Virus record (IMG/VR): IMGVR_UViG_3300046787_000122
Coordinates: 1-21,309 of that record
Length of the DNA stretch: 21,309 bases
DNA from: a virus
Direction: 5' to 3' (one strand)
Under the pieces are notes generated by a model, which was not told the DNA's origin, searched no databases, and was given only the letters and a program-made list of their open reading frames with translations. The stretch's first letter is position 1, and each line of letters opens with the position of its first letter. Positions 6,966-14,982 of the stretch are shown piece after piece. The position numbers and the translations under genes were made by a program.

Positions 6966-9020
6966 ATGGCTAGAAATCAAGTCCAGCTCCCCAAGGTCAA
7001 CTACGAATTGATGAACCTCGGCGGTGGCTTGGATCAAGTCACGCCTACGTTGTCGCTGCCGTCTGGCTACGCACGACGTGCCGCCAACTTTGAGTGCTCG
7101 ATCAATGGTGGCTACACGCGCATCGCTGGCTATGAACGCTACGACGGGCACGACAGTCCATCGGCCGCCAACTACAACGTCTTGATCTGCGCACTCACTG
7201 GCACTGTTGCCGTGGGTGACACCGTTACGGGCGTAACGAGCGCAGCCACTGGCAAAGTGATTGCGCGCGATGGCACAAAGGTTGTGCTCGCTCGAGAGAC
7301 TGGCACGTTTGTCAATGGCGAAACAATTCAGGTCAGCTCATCAAACGTGGGCACTGTGACGTCTGTGCAGGGCATGGACGTTGACGGCTTGACGGATGCA
7401 ACCTACAAGGGGTTGGCAGCGGATGAGTATCGAACGTCGATTGCGGCGGTACCCGGCTCAGGGCCAATCCTTGGCGTCGCCTACTTCAACAACACCGTCT
7501 ACGCTTGGCGCAACAACACCGCCGCCACCGCCGCCAAACTCTACAAGTCCACCTCCTCTGGTTGGTCCGAGGTCGCCCTTGGCTACGAGATCAAGTTTGA
7601 TGGCGGCACTGCCGAGATCCTTGATGGCCAAACCGTGACTGGCGGCACCAGCGGCGCAAGCGGCGCGGTCACTCGCGTGGTGCTCGAGTCGGGCACTTGG
7701 TCTGCAGGCACTGCCACTGGCAAGCTGATCATGTCCCTCACGCTTGGCACATTCGTCAACAACGAGGCTTTGAGGGTGGGCGGCGTAAACAAGGCTGTGG
7801 CCGATGGCACAAGCTCTGCTATCACGCTGGCTCCGAGCGGTCGTGTCGAAATCCAAATCGGCAACTTCGGTGGTGGCACGGCCAACACCAAGATCTATGG
7901 CATTGACGGTGTCAATCGCGGCTTTGAGTTTGATGGCACGGTGTACGTGCCAATCAAGACTGGCATGGCCACGGACGTGCCAACGCGCATCGCGGTGCAC
8001 AAGAACCATTTGTTCTTTGCGTTCGGTGAGTCGCTGCAGTTCTCGGGTATCGGCGAGCCATACCAATGGTCGCCATTGGTGGGCGCGGGTGAGATTGCGC
8101 TGAACGGGTTGATTACCAATTTGTTGGTGCTGCCGGGCAACCAAAGCACTGGCGCCTTGGGCGTCTACACCCGCAACGACACCAACATCCTCTACGGCAC
8201 CAGCTCCGAAACGTTCCAACTCTCCACGTTCAACAGCGGAACTGGCGGCTTGCCATTCACTGCTCAAAACATGGACCAAGCCTACGTGCTCGATGATCGT
8301 GGCGTCATGAACATGAACACGTCGCTGAACTACGGCAACTTCGAGTCCAACGCCCTAACGCTGCGCATTCGCCCATTCATGCAGGCGCGTCGCAACTTGG
8401 CCACTGGCAGCGTGCTCAATCGCGAGAAGGGTCAGTACCGCATCTTCTTTAGCGACGGCACTGGCATATACATGACTTTCAACGGCAGCAAGGTGCTTGG
8501 CATCATGCCCGTGCAGTTCGCCAATGCGGTCACATGCTGCGTCGAGGGCGAGACCCCTGACGGCGCGTCCACCTCGTTCTTCGGCTCGACCAACGGCTTC
8601 GTGTACCGCCTTGACGTTGGCACGTCTTTTGATGGCGCCGTCATTCCAGCCAACTTCAACTTGGTCTACAACAGCGTCAAGTCACCTCGCGTTCTCAAGC
8701 GGTATCGTCGCGCAAGTGTCGAGCTGACTGGCGACTCGTATGCTGAGATCGCGTTTGGGTACGACTTGGGCTATCGCTCGGTCGAACTCGAGCAAGCCTC
8801 TGGCGCCCTGTACTCAAACGACTTGCGCTCGAGCTATTGGGATGAGATGACTTGGGATAACTTTGTTTGGGACGGCCGCGACATCTCTCCATCTGAGATT
8901 GAATTGATGGGCACTGCAGAGAATTTGGGTATCCAAATCTCCTCCGTGTCGGCGATAATTAAACCATTCACGGTGAACAACATCATCGTGCATTACTCCA
9001 TGCGCAGAGGGCTTCGATAA
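6966..9020 (+). CDS. Tail nozzle/hub protein (putative, beta-propeller type)
   Basis: Predicted 684 residues, with a strong AAGGAG ribosome site. The start, including YELMNLGGGLDQVTPTLSLP and SGYARRAANFECSINGGYTRI, resembles large tail-hub or nozzle proteins of podophages (P22 gp10-like stabilisation proteins). The central and C-terminal parts carry many short beta motifs such as IAVHKNHLFFAFGESLQFS, LGVYTRNDTNILYG and YVLDDRGVMN, consistent with a beta-propeller platform under the adaptor ring. Two related beta-rich insertions (residues about 79-135 and 213-280) share GDTVTG/GQTVTG..TS.A.G.V and GTFVN.E, and may be surface knobs. The stop overlaps the following fibre gene by one base (TAATG). 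Function is inferred from family likeness and context. Confidence 0.65.
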   Translation: MARNQVQLPKVNYELMNLGGGLDQVTPTLSLPSGYARRAANFECSINGGYTRIAGYERYDGHDSPSAANYNVLICALTGTVAVGDTVTGVTSAATGKVIARDGTKVVLARETGTFVNGETIQVSSSNVGTVTSVQGMDVDGLTDATYKGLAADEYRTSIAAVPGSGPILGVAYFNNTVYAWRNNTAATAAKLYKSTSSGWSEVALGYEIKFDGGTAEILDGQTVTGGTSGASGAVTRVVLESGTWSAGTATGKLIMSLTLGTFVNNEALRVGGVNKAVADGTSSAITLAPSGRVEIQIGNFGGGTANTKIYGIDGVNRGFEFDGTVYVPIKTGMATDVPTRIAVHKNHLFFAFGESLQFSGIGEPYQWSPLVGAGEIALNGLITNLLVLPGNQSTGALGVYTRNDTNILYGTSSETFQLSTFNSGTGGLPFTAQNMDQAYVLDDRGVMNMNTSLNYGNFESNALTLRIRPFMQARRNLATGSVLNREKGQYRIFFSDGTGIYMTFNGSKVLGIMPVQFANAVTCCVEGETPDGASTSFFGSTNGFVYRLDVGTSFDGAVIPANFNLVYNSVKSPRVLKRYRRASVELTGDSYAEIAFGYDLGYRSVELEQASGALYSNDLRSSYWDEMTWDNFVWDGRDISPSEIELMGTAENLGIQISSVSAIIKPFTVNNIIVHYSMRRGLR

Positions 9021-11164
9021 TGTCAAACGATTTTTACAACCACGCCACGTACCCAGCACCAAACTCTGCTGGCTCTTCTGCCGCGATGCGTGCAGAGCTG
9101 GAGTTGATCAAGGCTGGCTTTGACAAGATGCCAACCCTCACTGGCAACGGCTACAAGTTGGTCGGCGTCAACGCCGCTGGTACTGCGCTTGAGGCTGATG
9201 CTCACCTAATGAACGTCGACTTCAGCACGACCAACACTGCCTCTGGTGCAGTTGGTCGACTGACTTGGAACGACACCGATGGCACGCTTGACCTCGGCTT
9301 GAAGGGTGGCAACGTCACCCTGCAAATTGGCCAAGAGCAAAACGTGCGCATCTACAACGAGACCGCAACTGGTTTCACAGACATGCAAGTGGTGCGAGTC
9401 ACTGGCTCGTCAGGTACGCGCCTGACTGCAGACTTGGCACAGGCCAACGCAGAGAACACATCGGCCTCAACATTGGCCATCATGACTGAGCCAGCAGCGT
9501 CGCACGCTGAAGGTTTCGCCACCACGTTTGGCCTGATTCGTCAGGTCAATACATCGTCGTTCTCAGAAGGCGCCACGCTGTACTTGTCGCCATCAACAGC
9601 TGGTGGCATTACGACCACTCGACCAAGCGCGCCGAATCACACAGTGATCTTGGGTTGGTGTGTTCGCTCTCACGCGACACAGGGTCAGATCTACGTCAAC
9701 ATCAACAACGGCTACGAGTTGGAAGAGTTGCACGATGTGCTGATCACATCCGTGGCTAACAACAACATGCTGCGCTACAACTCGTCTTCGGGTGTGTGGC
9801 AAAACATTGCAGGCCCTGCAGGTGCAGTGGTTGGTACGAGCGACACTCAGACTCTGACCAACAAGACCATCAGCGGCGGCACTGTCAACGGCGCTGCCGT
9901 CATTGGCCTCAGCTCTCCAACCAACAGCGGCGACGCGGCAACCAAGGGCTACGTCGACACAGCTGACGCCTTGAAGCTGAACCTTGCTGGCGGCACGATG
10001 TCTGGCGCTATTGCCATGGGCACAAACAAGATCACTGGTGTGGGCACCCCTACCGCTGATCAAGACGCTGCCACAAAGGCTTACGTCGACTCCATTGCCC
10101 AAGGCTTGGACGTCAAGGGTTCAGTCAAGGCTGCGACCACTGCGAACATTACGCTGTCTGGCACGCAAACAGTTGACGGCATCTCGTTGAGCGTTGGCGA
10201 TCGCGTGTTGGTCAAGGACCAAACATCTCAAGCTGAGAACGGCGTCTACGTCGTGGCCTCTAGCACATGGACTCGCACCACTGACGCCGACACATGGGTT
10301 GAGCTGACTGGCGCATTCGTGTTCGTCGAGCAGGGTACTGCCAACGACAACAACGGCTACGTGTGCACGATCTCAAGCGGCGGCACATTGGGTTCGACTG
10401 CAGTGACTTGGGATCAGTTCTCAGGCGCTGGCCAAATCACTGCTGGCGCAGGTATGACCAAGTCGGGCAATACGCTCAACGTCGTCACAGCCAGCTCGGG
10501 CCGCATCGTTGTCAACGCTGACAACATTGATTTGGCAACTGTCGGCACTGCTGGCAACTATGCCTTGGTCACCGTGGACGCATACGGTCGCGTGACCGCT
10601 GGCTCATTGCCCACCACCCTTTCTGGCTTCGGCATCACTGACGCCTACACCAAGACTCAGATCGACAACAGCTTGGCCCTCAAGCTCAATCTGGCTGGCG
10701 GCACAATGAGCGGCGCCATTGCGATGGGCACCAACAAGATCACAGGTCTTGGCGCACCCACTACAGACAACGACGCCGTCACTTTGAAGTACGTCAGCGA
10801 CTTGTATGGCTCAACCGCAAGCGCAGCGTCCTCTGCTGCTGCTGCATTGGTCAGCCAGAACGCTGCGGCGGCAAGCCAATCTGCGGCCGCTACAAGCGCC
10901 AGCAACGCGTCAACAAGCGAGACCAATGCCGCCGCATCAGCTGCGGCCGCTGCGGCCTCCTACGACTCGTTTGACGATCGCTACCTCGGTCCAAAGTCCA
11001 CGGCCCCAACCGTGGACAACGATGGCAACGCGTTGCTTGAGGGCGCCCTGTATTGGAACACTGGCATCAGCGCGCTCTACGTCTATGACGGTGCAAGCTG
11101 GAATTTTTACGGTGCGGCAGATCCTGCTGGCACAGCGGTCGCGATGGCAATCGCTTTGGGTTGA
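9020..11164 (+). CDS. Tail fibre protein
   Basis: Predicted 714 residues. The N-terminal 60 residues (SNDFYNHATYPAPNSAGSSA, then MRAELELIKAGFDKMP and VGVNAAGTALEA) look like a virion-attachment domain. A TQTLTNKTISGGTVNGA segment follows. Two copies of a tail-fibre repeat lie at 318-358 and 554-594 (LKLNLAGGTMSG...AATKAYVDS type). Between them is a beta domain with DGISLSVGDRVLVKDQT and ENGVYVV, common in fibres. Residues about 597-650 are Ala/Ser-rich, probably a trimeric helical stalk. The C-terminus ends in ALYWNTGISALYVYDGASW. It would be the trimeric receptor-binding or connector fibre. No chaperone or peptidase domain is visible at the tip. Confidence 0.85.
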   Translation: MSNDFYNHATYPAPNSAGSSAAMRAELELIKAGFDKMPTLTGNGYKLVGVNAAGTALEADAHLMNVDFSTTNTASGAVGRLTWNDTDGTLDLGLKGGNVTLQIGQEQNVRIYNETATGFTDMQVVRVTGSSGTRLTADLAQANAENTSASTLAIMTEPAASHAEGFATTFGLIRQVNTSSFSEGATLYLSPSTAGGITTTRPSAPNHTVILGWCVRSHATQGQIYVNINNGYELEELHDVLITSVANNNMLRYNSSSGVWQNIAGPAGAVVGTSDTQTLTNKTISGGTVNGAAVIGLSSPTNSGDAATKGYVDTADALKLNLAGGTMSGAIAMGTNKITGVGTPTADQDAATKAYVDSIAQGLDVKGSVKAATTANITLSGTQTVDGISLSVGDRVLVKDQTSQAENGVYVVASSTWTRTTDADTWVELTGAFVFVEQGTANDNNGYVCTISSGGTLGSTAVTWDQFSGAGQITAGAGMTKSGNTLNVVTASSGRIVVNADNIDLATVGTAGNYALVTVDAYGRVTAGSLPTTLSGFGITDAYTKTQIDNSLALKLNLAGGTMSGAIAMGTNKITGLGAPTTDNDAVTLKYVSDLYGSTASAASSAAAALVSQNAAAASQSAAATSASNASTSETNAAASAAAAAASYDSFDDRYLGPKSTAPTVDNDGNALLEGALYWNTGISALYVYDGASWNFYGAADPAGTAVAMAIALG
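9971..10093 (+). repeat. Tail-fibre repeat, copy 1
   Basis: Encodes 41 residues of the fibre (318-358). The first 23 residues are identical to copy 2 at 10679-10801, while the DNA differs at 13 of 69 positions in that stretch, all synonymous. Confidence 0.85.
10679..10801 (+). repeat. Tail-fibre repeat, copy 2
   Basis: Encodes residues 554-594 of the fibre. It is protein-identical to copy 1 over the first 23 residues (from LKLNLAGG to TNKITG), then diverges. The serine codon has switched from TCT to AGC, indicating an old duplication under protein-level constraint. Confidence 0.85.
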
Positions 11165-11180
11165 TTAACAAGGAATCAAA

Positions 11181-11507
11181 ATGGCAAACAATTTCACCTC
11201 CTACGCCAACAAAGATGTCGGCACATCCGCAGCTACTGTGGTCACCGTCGGCTCTTCGACTCAAACCACCGTCATTGGCATGTCGTGCGCAAACACCACG
11301 GCAAGCCCCGTGACTGTTGACGCTTACATCACTCGTTCTAGCGTAAACTACTACCTGATCAAAGGCGCGACAGTCCCAGTTGGCAGCGCGTTGGTGATCG
11401 TTGGTGGAGACCAAAAAGTTGTGCTGACTACGAGCGACGCATTGAAAGTTGTGTCGTCTGCTGCCGCGTCATTGGACGTGGTCACAAGCGTGCTCAACAT
11501 CACCTAA
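11181..11507 (+). CDS. Small beta-rich virion protein (putative)
   Basis: Predicted 108 residues with an AAGGAA ribosome site. It is rich in Val, Thr, Ser and Ala with alternating hydrophobic residues (TVVTVGSSTQTTVIGMSCAN, VTVDAYITRSSVNYYLIKGA, ALVIVGGDQKVVL), as in a compact beta-sandwich. There is no signal peptide or membrane segment. Small proteins of this style are often found between fibre genes in podophages of aquatic bacteria, and a role as a tail or fibre-associated structural protein is likely. I do not recognise a characterised family. It lies between the long fibre and the first adhesin cassette. Confidence 0.65.
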   Translation: MANNFTSYANKDVGTSAATVVTVGSSTQTTVIGMSCANTTASPVTVDAYITRSSVNYYLIKGATVPVGSALVIVGGDQKVVLTTSDALKVVSSAAASLDVVTSVLNIT

Positions 11508-11517
11508 GAGGTAGACG

Positions 11518-12399
11518 ATGTCCTTCATTGGCAACACACCAACACAACAGGCTTTTGTCCCAGCCATTGATTACTTCAGTGGCAATGGGTCAACGGTTGC
11601 ATTCACACTGTCTCGACCTGTGGCCTCGGTTGCTCAGGTGCGAGTCACTGTCAACAACGTTGCGCAAAACCCAAGCACAGCCTTCACTGTTCTCAACAGC
11701 ACGATCACCTTCACAGGCGCACCGTCGACTGGCGCGAGCAACATCTACGTCGAGTACACCAGCCCAATCACTCAGGTGATGCAGCCAAGCCAAGCAACTG
11801 TTGGCACGCTGCAGCTGGTGGATGCTGCTGTCACTGCAGCAAAGCTGTCAAGCACGACAGGCACTGGCGCTGTTGCATTGGCAAGCCTCCCATCATTCCC
11901 CACCACGCTTGGCGTTGGTGGCGCTACGGCTTCTGCCTCTGGTTCTGGTGTCACATTCCCTGCAACTCAATCAGCATCATCTGACGCAAACACGCTGGAT
12001 GATTATGAGGAAGGGACTTGGACTCCGGGCCTTACGTTTGGTGGTGGAGCCTCTGGCATGACATACACCACACAATTGGGCCGATATGTAAAAATTGGCA
12101 AACAGGTAACCATTTGGCTGTATGTCGTGCTGTCGAGTAAGGGCGCTTCCACTGGCTCGGCGAAAATCACTGGATTGCCGTTTACCAACGCATCGGGTGG
12201 AGATGCCGAGGGTGCTTCTTATATCCCAAACTATTGGTTAAACATGGCTACCAGCGTAGTACCCGCTGGATATGTCAATGCAAGTGCAACAACGATTGCC
12301 ATGATAAATAATGTGGCAGGCACAGGCACAGGAGGACTTTCCAATAGCGATTTTGGCAACTCCGCCGCCTTCTACGGCTGTGCAACCTATAGCATCTAA
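11518..12399 (+). CDS. Short tail fibre/adhesin A1
   Basis: Predicted 293 residues; GAGGT lies just upstream of the ATG. The N-terminal domain (about 1-85) contains YFSGNGSTVAFTLS, VRVTVNNVAQNPSTAF and ITFTGAPSTGASNIYVEY, a beta module frequent at the start of phage fibres and shared with A2 at 13984. A short linker (QLVDAAVTAAKLSS) leads to a C-terminal domain starting at DDYEEGTWTP near residue 161, followed by MTYTTQLGRYVKIGKQVTIW, a module I recognise from many aquatic phage fibres and take as the receptor-binding tip. Local GC drops from about 52% in the 5' half to about 42-50% in the 3' half, which fits acquisition of the tip. Adhesin function is inferred. Confidence 0.75.
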   Translation: MSFIGNTPTQQAFVPAIDYFSGNGSTVAFTLSRPVASVAQVRVTVNNVAQNPSTAFTVLNSTITFTGAPSTGASNIYVEYTSPITQVMQPSQATVGTLQLVDAAVTAAKLSSTTGTGAVALASLPSFPTTLGVGGATASASGSGVTFPATQSASSDANTLDDYEEGTWTPGLTFGGGASGMTYTTQLGRYVKIGKQVTIWLYVVLSSKGASTGSAKITGLPFTNASGGDAEGASYIPNYWLNMATSVVPAGYVNASATTIAMINNVAGTGTGGLSNSDFGNSAAFYGCATYSI

Positions 12400-12454
12400 C
12401 CGCAAAGTTCATTAGCCTGATTGGATTGGTCAGGCCAGACACAAAGGAAAAAAA

Positions 12455-12715
12455 ATGTCACTGCAAGAAACAAAAACCATCGACCAAATCACCGTCACCG
12501 AGAACGGCACTGTGTTGTACCGCGAAGCAACTCGCATCCTCAAGGATGGCGAGCAGATCGCTCAGACATTCCACCGCACATCGTTGACACCCGGCCAAGA
12601 CCTGACTGGCCAACCAAGCAACGTGGCTGCAATCTGCACCGCTGCTTGGACACCTGAAGTCATCGCCGCATACGAAGCGCAAATGGCTGAGGCAGCCGCA
12701 CGTCAAGGAGCCTAA
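12455..12715 (+). CDS. Small fibre-associated protein B1
   Basis: Predicted 86 residues with AAAGGA before an A-rich spacer and the ATG. The sequence DQITVTENGTVLYREATRIL, then QTFHRTSLTPGQDLTGQP and a final AWTPEVIAAYEAQ helix is of a type I associate with small proteins encoded next to phage fibres; it appears soluble with an N-terminal beta half and C-terminal helix. It may be a structural or assembly factor for the adhesins. It occupies the same slot as B2 (14982) in the second cassette but shows no likeness to it. Function is not known to me. Confidence 0.65.
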   Translation: MSLQETKTIDQITVTENGTVLYREATRILKDGEQIAQTFHRTSLTPGQDLTGQPSNVAAICTAAWTPEVIAAYEAQMAEAAARQGA

Positions 12716-12717
12716 TC

Positions 12718-13812
12718 ATGGCACTAAGCAAAATTGAAGCCGCGTCCGTCAATGGACTTGGCTATGGGTTTAAGAATCGAATCATTAATGGCGATATGCG
12801 CATTGATCAGCGCAACGCTGGGGCTAGTGTTAGCGGTCAAGGATTTGCTGCTGATAGGTTTTGCTCGTTTAATCAAACGGATGGGGCTATTACCAGCCAG
12901 CAAGTTTCAGACGCGCCAGCAGGATTTAACTACTCTTACAAAATAACTGTAACTACCGCAGACACAAGTCTGGGCACTGTCCAGTACATGGAGCTTCGCC
13001 AACTAATTGAGGGCTACAACGTAGCGGATTTAGGTTGGGGTACTGCGTCGGCAAAAACAGTGACGCTTTCATTTTGGGTCAAGTCAAGTCTGACTGGTGC
13101 TTTTGGTGGTTCTTTAATGAACTCAAGCGTAAACAGGTCTTACCCGTTTACCTACACCATCAATGCGGCAAACACGTGGGAGTACAAGACCATCACCGTC
13201 TCAGGAGACACCACGGGCACTTGGGAGAAAACAAACGGCAACGGCATGTTTCTTATGTTAAACCTTGGTGCTGGTACAGACTTCCAAGGAACTGCTAATG
13301 CTTGGGCTGCATCTAGAAAGCAAACAGTTTCAGGTGCGGTCAGCCTTATTGGAACACTCAATGCCACATGGCAAATTACAGGCGTTCAGCTTGAATCTGG
13401 CCCAGTAGCAACAGAATTCGACTACCGTCCATACGGTGCTGAGTTTTCTTTGTGCCAGCGGTATTTTCAAACAAACATACCTTACGGTACTGCCCCCGCA
13501 AACGGGCTTTCGACATATATTTCGACTGTCATGAATGCGTATAGCACAGGAGGCGGCTACGGAAGCTGGATTACTTTCTCAACGGTAATGAGAGCCACTC
13601 CTACGACGTTTACGTTTTACAAACCATCTGCCTCTGTTGGGGCGGATGGTCAGTGGGTGTATTACACAGGTACTTGGGTGTCATTTACAACAACAGGAAC
13701 GGCTCAGGCTGCGCCTACTGGCTTTGCCATTGAAGCGGTAAAAGGCTCTGCATTTACCTCAAATTTGGCATACATCATGCTTGGAAGTTACACAGCATCA
13801 GCGGAGCTTTAA
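12718..13812 (+). CDS. Tail adhesin C1
   Basis: Predicted 364 residues, with AAGGAG seven bases upstream. The N-terminus has the motif NRIINGDMRIDQRNAGASV, followed by a long beta-rich region with LIEGYNVADLGWGTASAKTV, LSFWVKSSLTGAFGGSLMNS, YPFTYTINAANTWEYKTITV and GDTTGTW, and ends in ITGVQLESGPVATEFDYRPY and LCQRYFQ. This module is common in phage fibres of aquatic viruses, and its layout suggests a jelly-roll carbohydrate-binding domain (inference). The paralogue C2 at 15140 is clearly related up to the LCQRYFQ motif; the last about 110 residues are unrelated apart from F..VMR and the terminal SAEL. Local GC is near 47-50%, lower than the long fibre. Confidence 0.8.
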   Translation: MALSKIEAASVNGLGYGFKNRIINGDMRIDQRNAGASVSGQGFAADRFCSFNQTDGAITSQQVSDAPAGFNYSYKITVTTADTSLGTVQYMELRQLIEGYNVADLGWGTASAKTVTLSFWVKSSLTGAFGGSLMNSSVNRSYPFTYTINAANTWEYKTITVSGDTTGTWEKTNGNGMFLMLNLGAGTDFQGTANAWAASRKQTVSGAVSLIGTLNATWQITGVQLESGPVATEFDYRPYGAEFSLCQRYFQTNIPYGTAPANGLSTYISTVMNAYSTGGGYGSWITFSTVMRATPTTFTFYKPSASVGADGQWVYYTGTWVSFTTTGTAQAAPTGFAIEAVKGSAFTSNLAYIMLGSYTASAEL

Positions 13813-13816
13813 TATG
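13803..13816 (+). promoter_or_regulatory. Ribosome site for D1 inside the last codons of C1
   Basis: GGAG at 13803-13806, seven bases before the D1 ATG, is read within the final Ala-Glu-Leu codons of C1. The same CGGAGCT string sits at the end of C2 before D2 (16191-16197), so the coding end and the ribosome site are conserved together. Confidence 0.65.
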
Positions 13817-13987
13817 AAAACTTACAAACTTGTTCAAAATCAGATTACAGGTGTGTTGTCAGATTACGCACTTGAAATGGTTGACGGCAACTTTACAGGT
13901 GTGAATGTCCACACAGAAACAAACCAAGAGTATCTAAAATGGCTGGCCGAAGGTAACACCCCCGAGCCAGCAGAGGAGCAACAATGA
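13814..13987 (+). CDS. Small tail-fibre-associated protein D1
   Basis: Predicted 57 residues. The ATG at 13814 is chosen because GGAG lies seven bases upstream and the C1 stop is one base before; a longer frame from 13781 would run deep into C1. The protein starts MKTYKLVQNQITGVLSD and ends QEYLKWLAEGNTPEPAEEQQ. The ending is shared with D2 ([16 protein letters not shown]) and is common in small proteins encoded after phage adhesin genes, some of which help fibre assembly. It overlaps A2 by four bases (ATGA). A fibre-chaperone or minor tip role is inferred from position only. Confidence 0.7.
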   Translation: MKTYKLVQNQITGVLSDYALEMVDGNFTGVNVHTETNQEYLKWLAEGNTPEPAEEQQ

Positions 13988-14982
13988 GTCTCATCGGAAA
14001 CCCGCTCAACTCAGTAGCGTTTCTCACTGATCAGTTCAGCGGCAACGGTTCGACCGTGGCCTTCACAATGTCTGTGGCGCCTGCCAACACGGCATCGGTT
14101 CTCGTCGCTATCACAGGCGTCGTGCAAGACCCAAGCACCTACTCTGTGGTGGGTACAACGCTGACGTTCTCTGCCGCCCCTCCAACGGGTACAGCGAACA
14201 TCTCTGTGCGCTACATGGGCATCCCTGCCAGTGGCGTGACAACGACCGCCTATCGCACTGTGACCGAGTTCACTGCAACATCTGGCCAAACAACATTCAG
14301 CGTGCCCAGCTACACGATTGGCTACATCGATGTGTTCCGCAACGGCGCACGCTTGGGTACGGCTGACTACACAGCAAGCAGCGGCACGACTGTTGTGCTC
14401 GCCGCCGCCGCTACGCTTGGCGACCTGATTGTCACCGAGAGCTTCTATGTGAGTTCTGTGTTGAACGCGATCCCTGCTACGGCTGGCGCGGTCAACTCGA
14501 CTTACTTGGCCGACTCTGCTGTGCAGACTTCCAAGCTTGATGCTGCTGCTGTTACTCAAGCCAAGCTCGCTGCAAACGTGGCAGGTACTGGCCCTGCGTT
14601 TAGTGCTGTTATGGCATCAAACCAAAGCGTTACTGGTTCCGTAACAACAAAGATTGCTTTTGCGGTTGAGCAATTTGACACCAATAATAACTATGACACC
14701 AGCACATATCGGTTTACGCCGACTGTCGCTGGGTATTATCAGTTTAATTTGGGTTTGATTTCAAACTCAGTTGATCTTAGCCAACTGACGCTATATAAAA
14801 ACGGGTCTGCAATTTATGGAGCATACCCGTCTACAACAGCTGGACTCAATTTAAGCGCAGTTGTGTACGCAAACGGAAGCACAGACTATTTTGAGGTGTA
14901 TGTACTGACATCTGCAAATGCATCTGTGAGAGACATAGATGTTTACTCATATTTCCAAGGTTTCTTAGCAAGGGCAGCATGA
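13984..14982 (+). CDS. Tail fibre/adhesin A2 with C1q-like tip
   Basis: Predicted 332 residues, overlapping the D1 stop by four bases. The N-terminal domain (DQFSGNGSTVAFTMS, VVQDPSTYSVVGTTLTFSAA, TANISVRYMG) is paralogous to that of A1. A second beta module follows (TEFTATSGQTTFSVPSYTIG, DVFRNGARLG, VTESFYVSSVLNAIP), then an AAVTQAKLAANVAGTG linker. From about residue 200 the sequence GPAFSAVMASNQ, VEQFDTNNNYDTSTYRFTP and TVAGYYQFNLGL has the pattern of C1q/TNF-like trimeric jelly-roll domains. GC falls from about 62% in the 5' part to about 38-42% in the C1q-like part, suggesting domain acquisition. The product would be a trimeric adhesin. Confidence 0.8.
   Translation: MSLIGNPLNSVAFLTDQFSGNGSTVAFTMSVAPANTASVLVAITGVVQDPSTYSVVGTTLTFSAAPPTGTANISVRYMGIPASGVTTTAYRTVTEFTATSGQTTFSVPSYTIGYIDVFRNGARLGTADYTASSGTTVVLAAAATLGDLIVTESFYVSSVLNAIPATAGAVNSTYLADSAVQTSKLDAAAVTQAKLAANVAGTGPAFSAVMASNQSVTGSVTTKIAFAVEQFDTNNNYDTSTYRFTPTVAGYYQFNLGLISNSVDLSQLTLYKNGSAIYGAYPSTTAGLNLSAVVYANGSTDYFEVYVLTSANASVRDIDVYSYFQGFLARAA

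Larger units (their letters stand above)
11518..13987 (+). repeat. Adhesin cassette 1 (genes A1-B1-C1-D1)
   Basis: Four genes (11518, 12455, 12718, 13814) whose order and sizes mirror cassette 2 at 13984-16369. A1 and A2 share their N-terminal domain, C1 and C2 are paralogous over about 240 residues, and D1 and D2 share their C-terminal motif; B1 and B2 are unrelated. The duplication is old: protein similarity is clear, and DNA identity is limited to short blocks. Confidence 0.75.

Noticed and set aside
7458-8279. 273-residue minus-strand reading frame opposite the nozzle gene
   Set aside because: Low-complexity product with no plausible ribosome site, lying fully inside a long + strand gene with clear virion motifs.
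9593-10102. 169-residue minus-strand reading frame opposite the fibre gene
   Set aside because: Composition follows the complementary strand of the fibre repeats; no motif or start signal.
12415-12435. GCCTGA...TCAGGC hairpin between A1 and B1 as a terminator
   Set aside because: The stem is only six pairs with a nine-base loop and no U-tract follows; the downstream sequence is A-rich and holds the B1 ribosome site.
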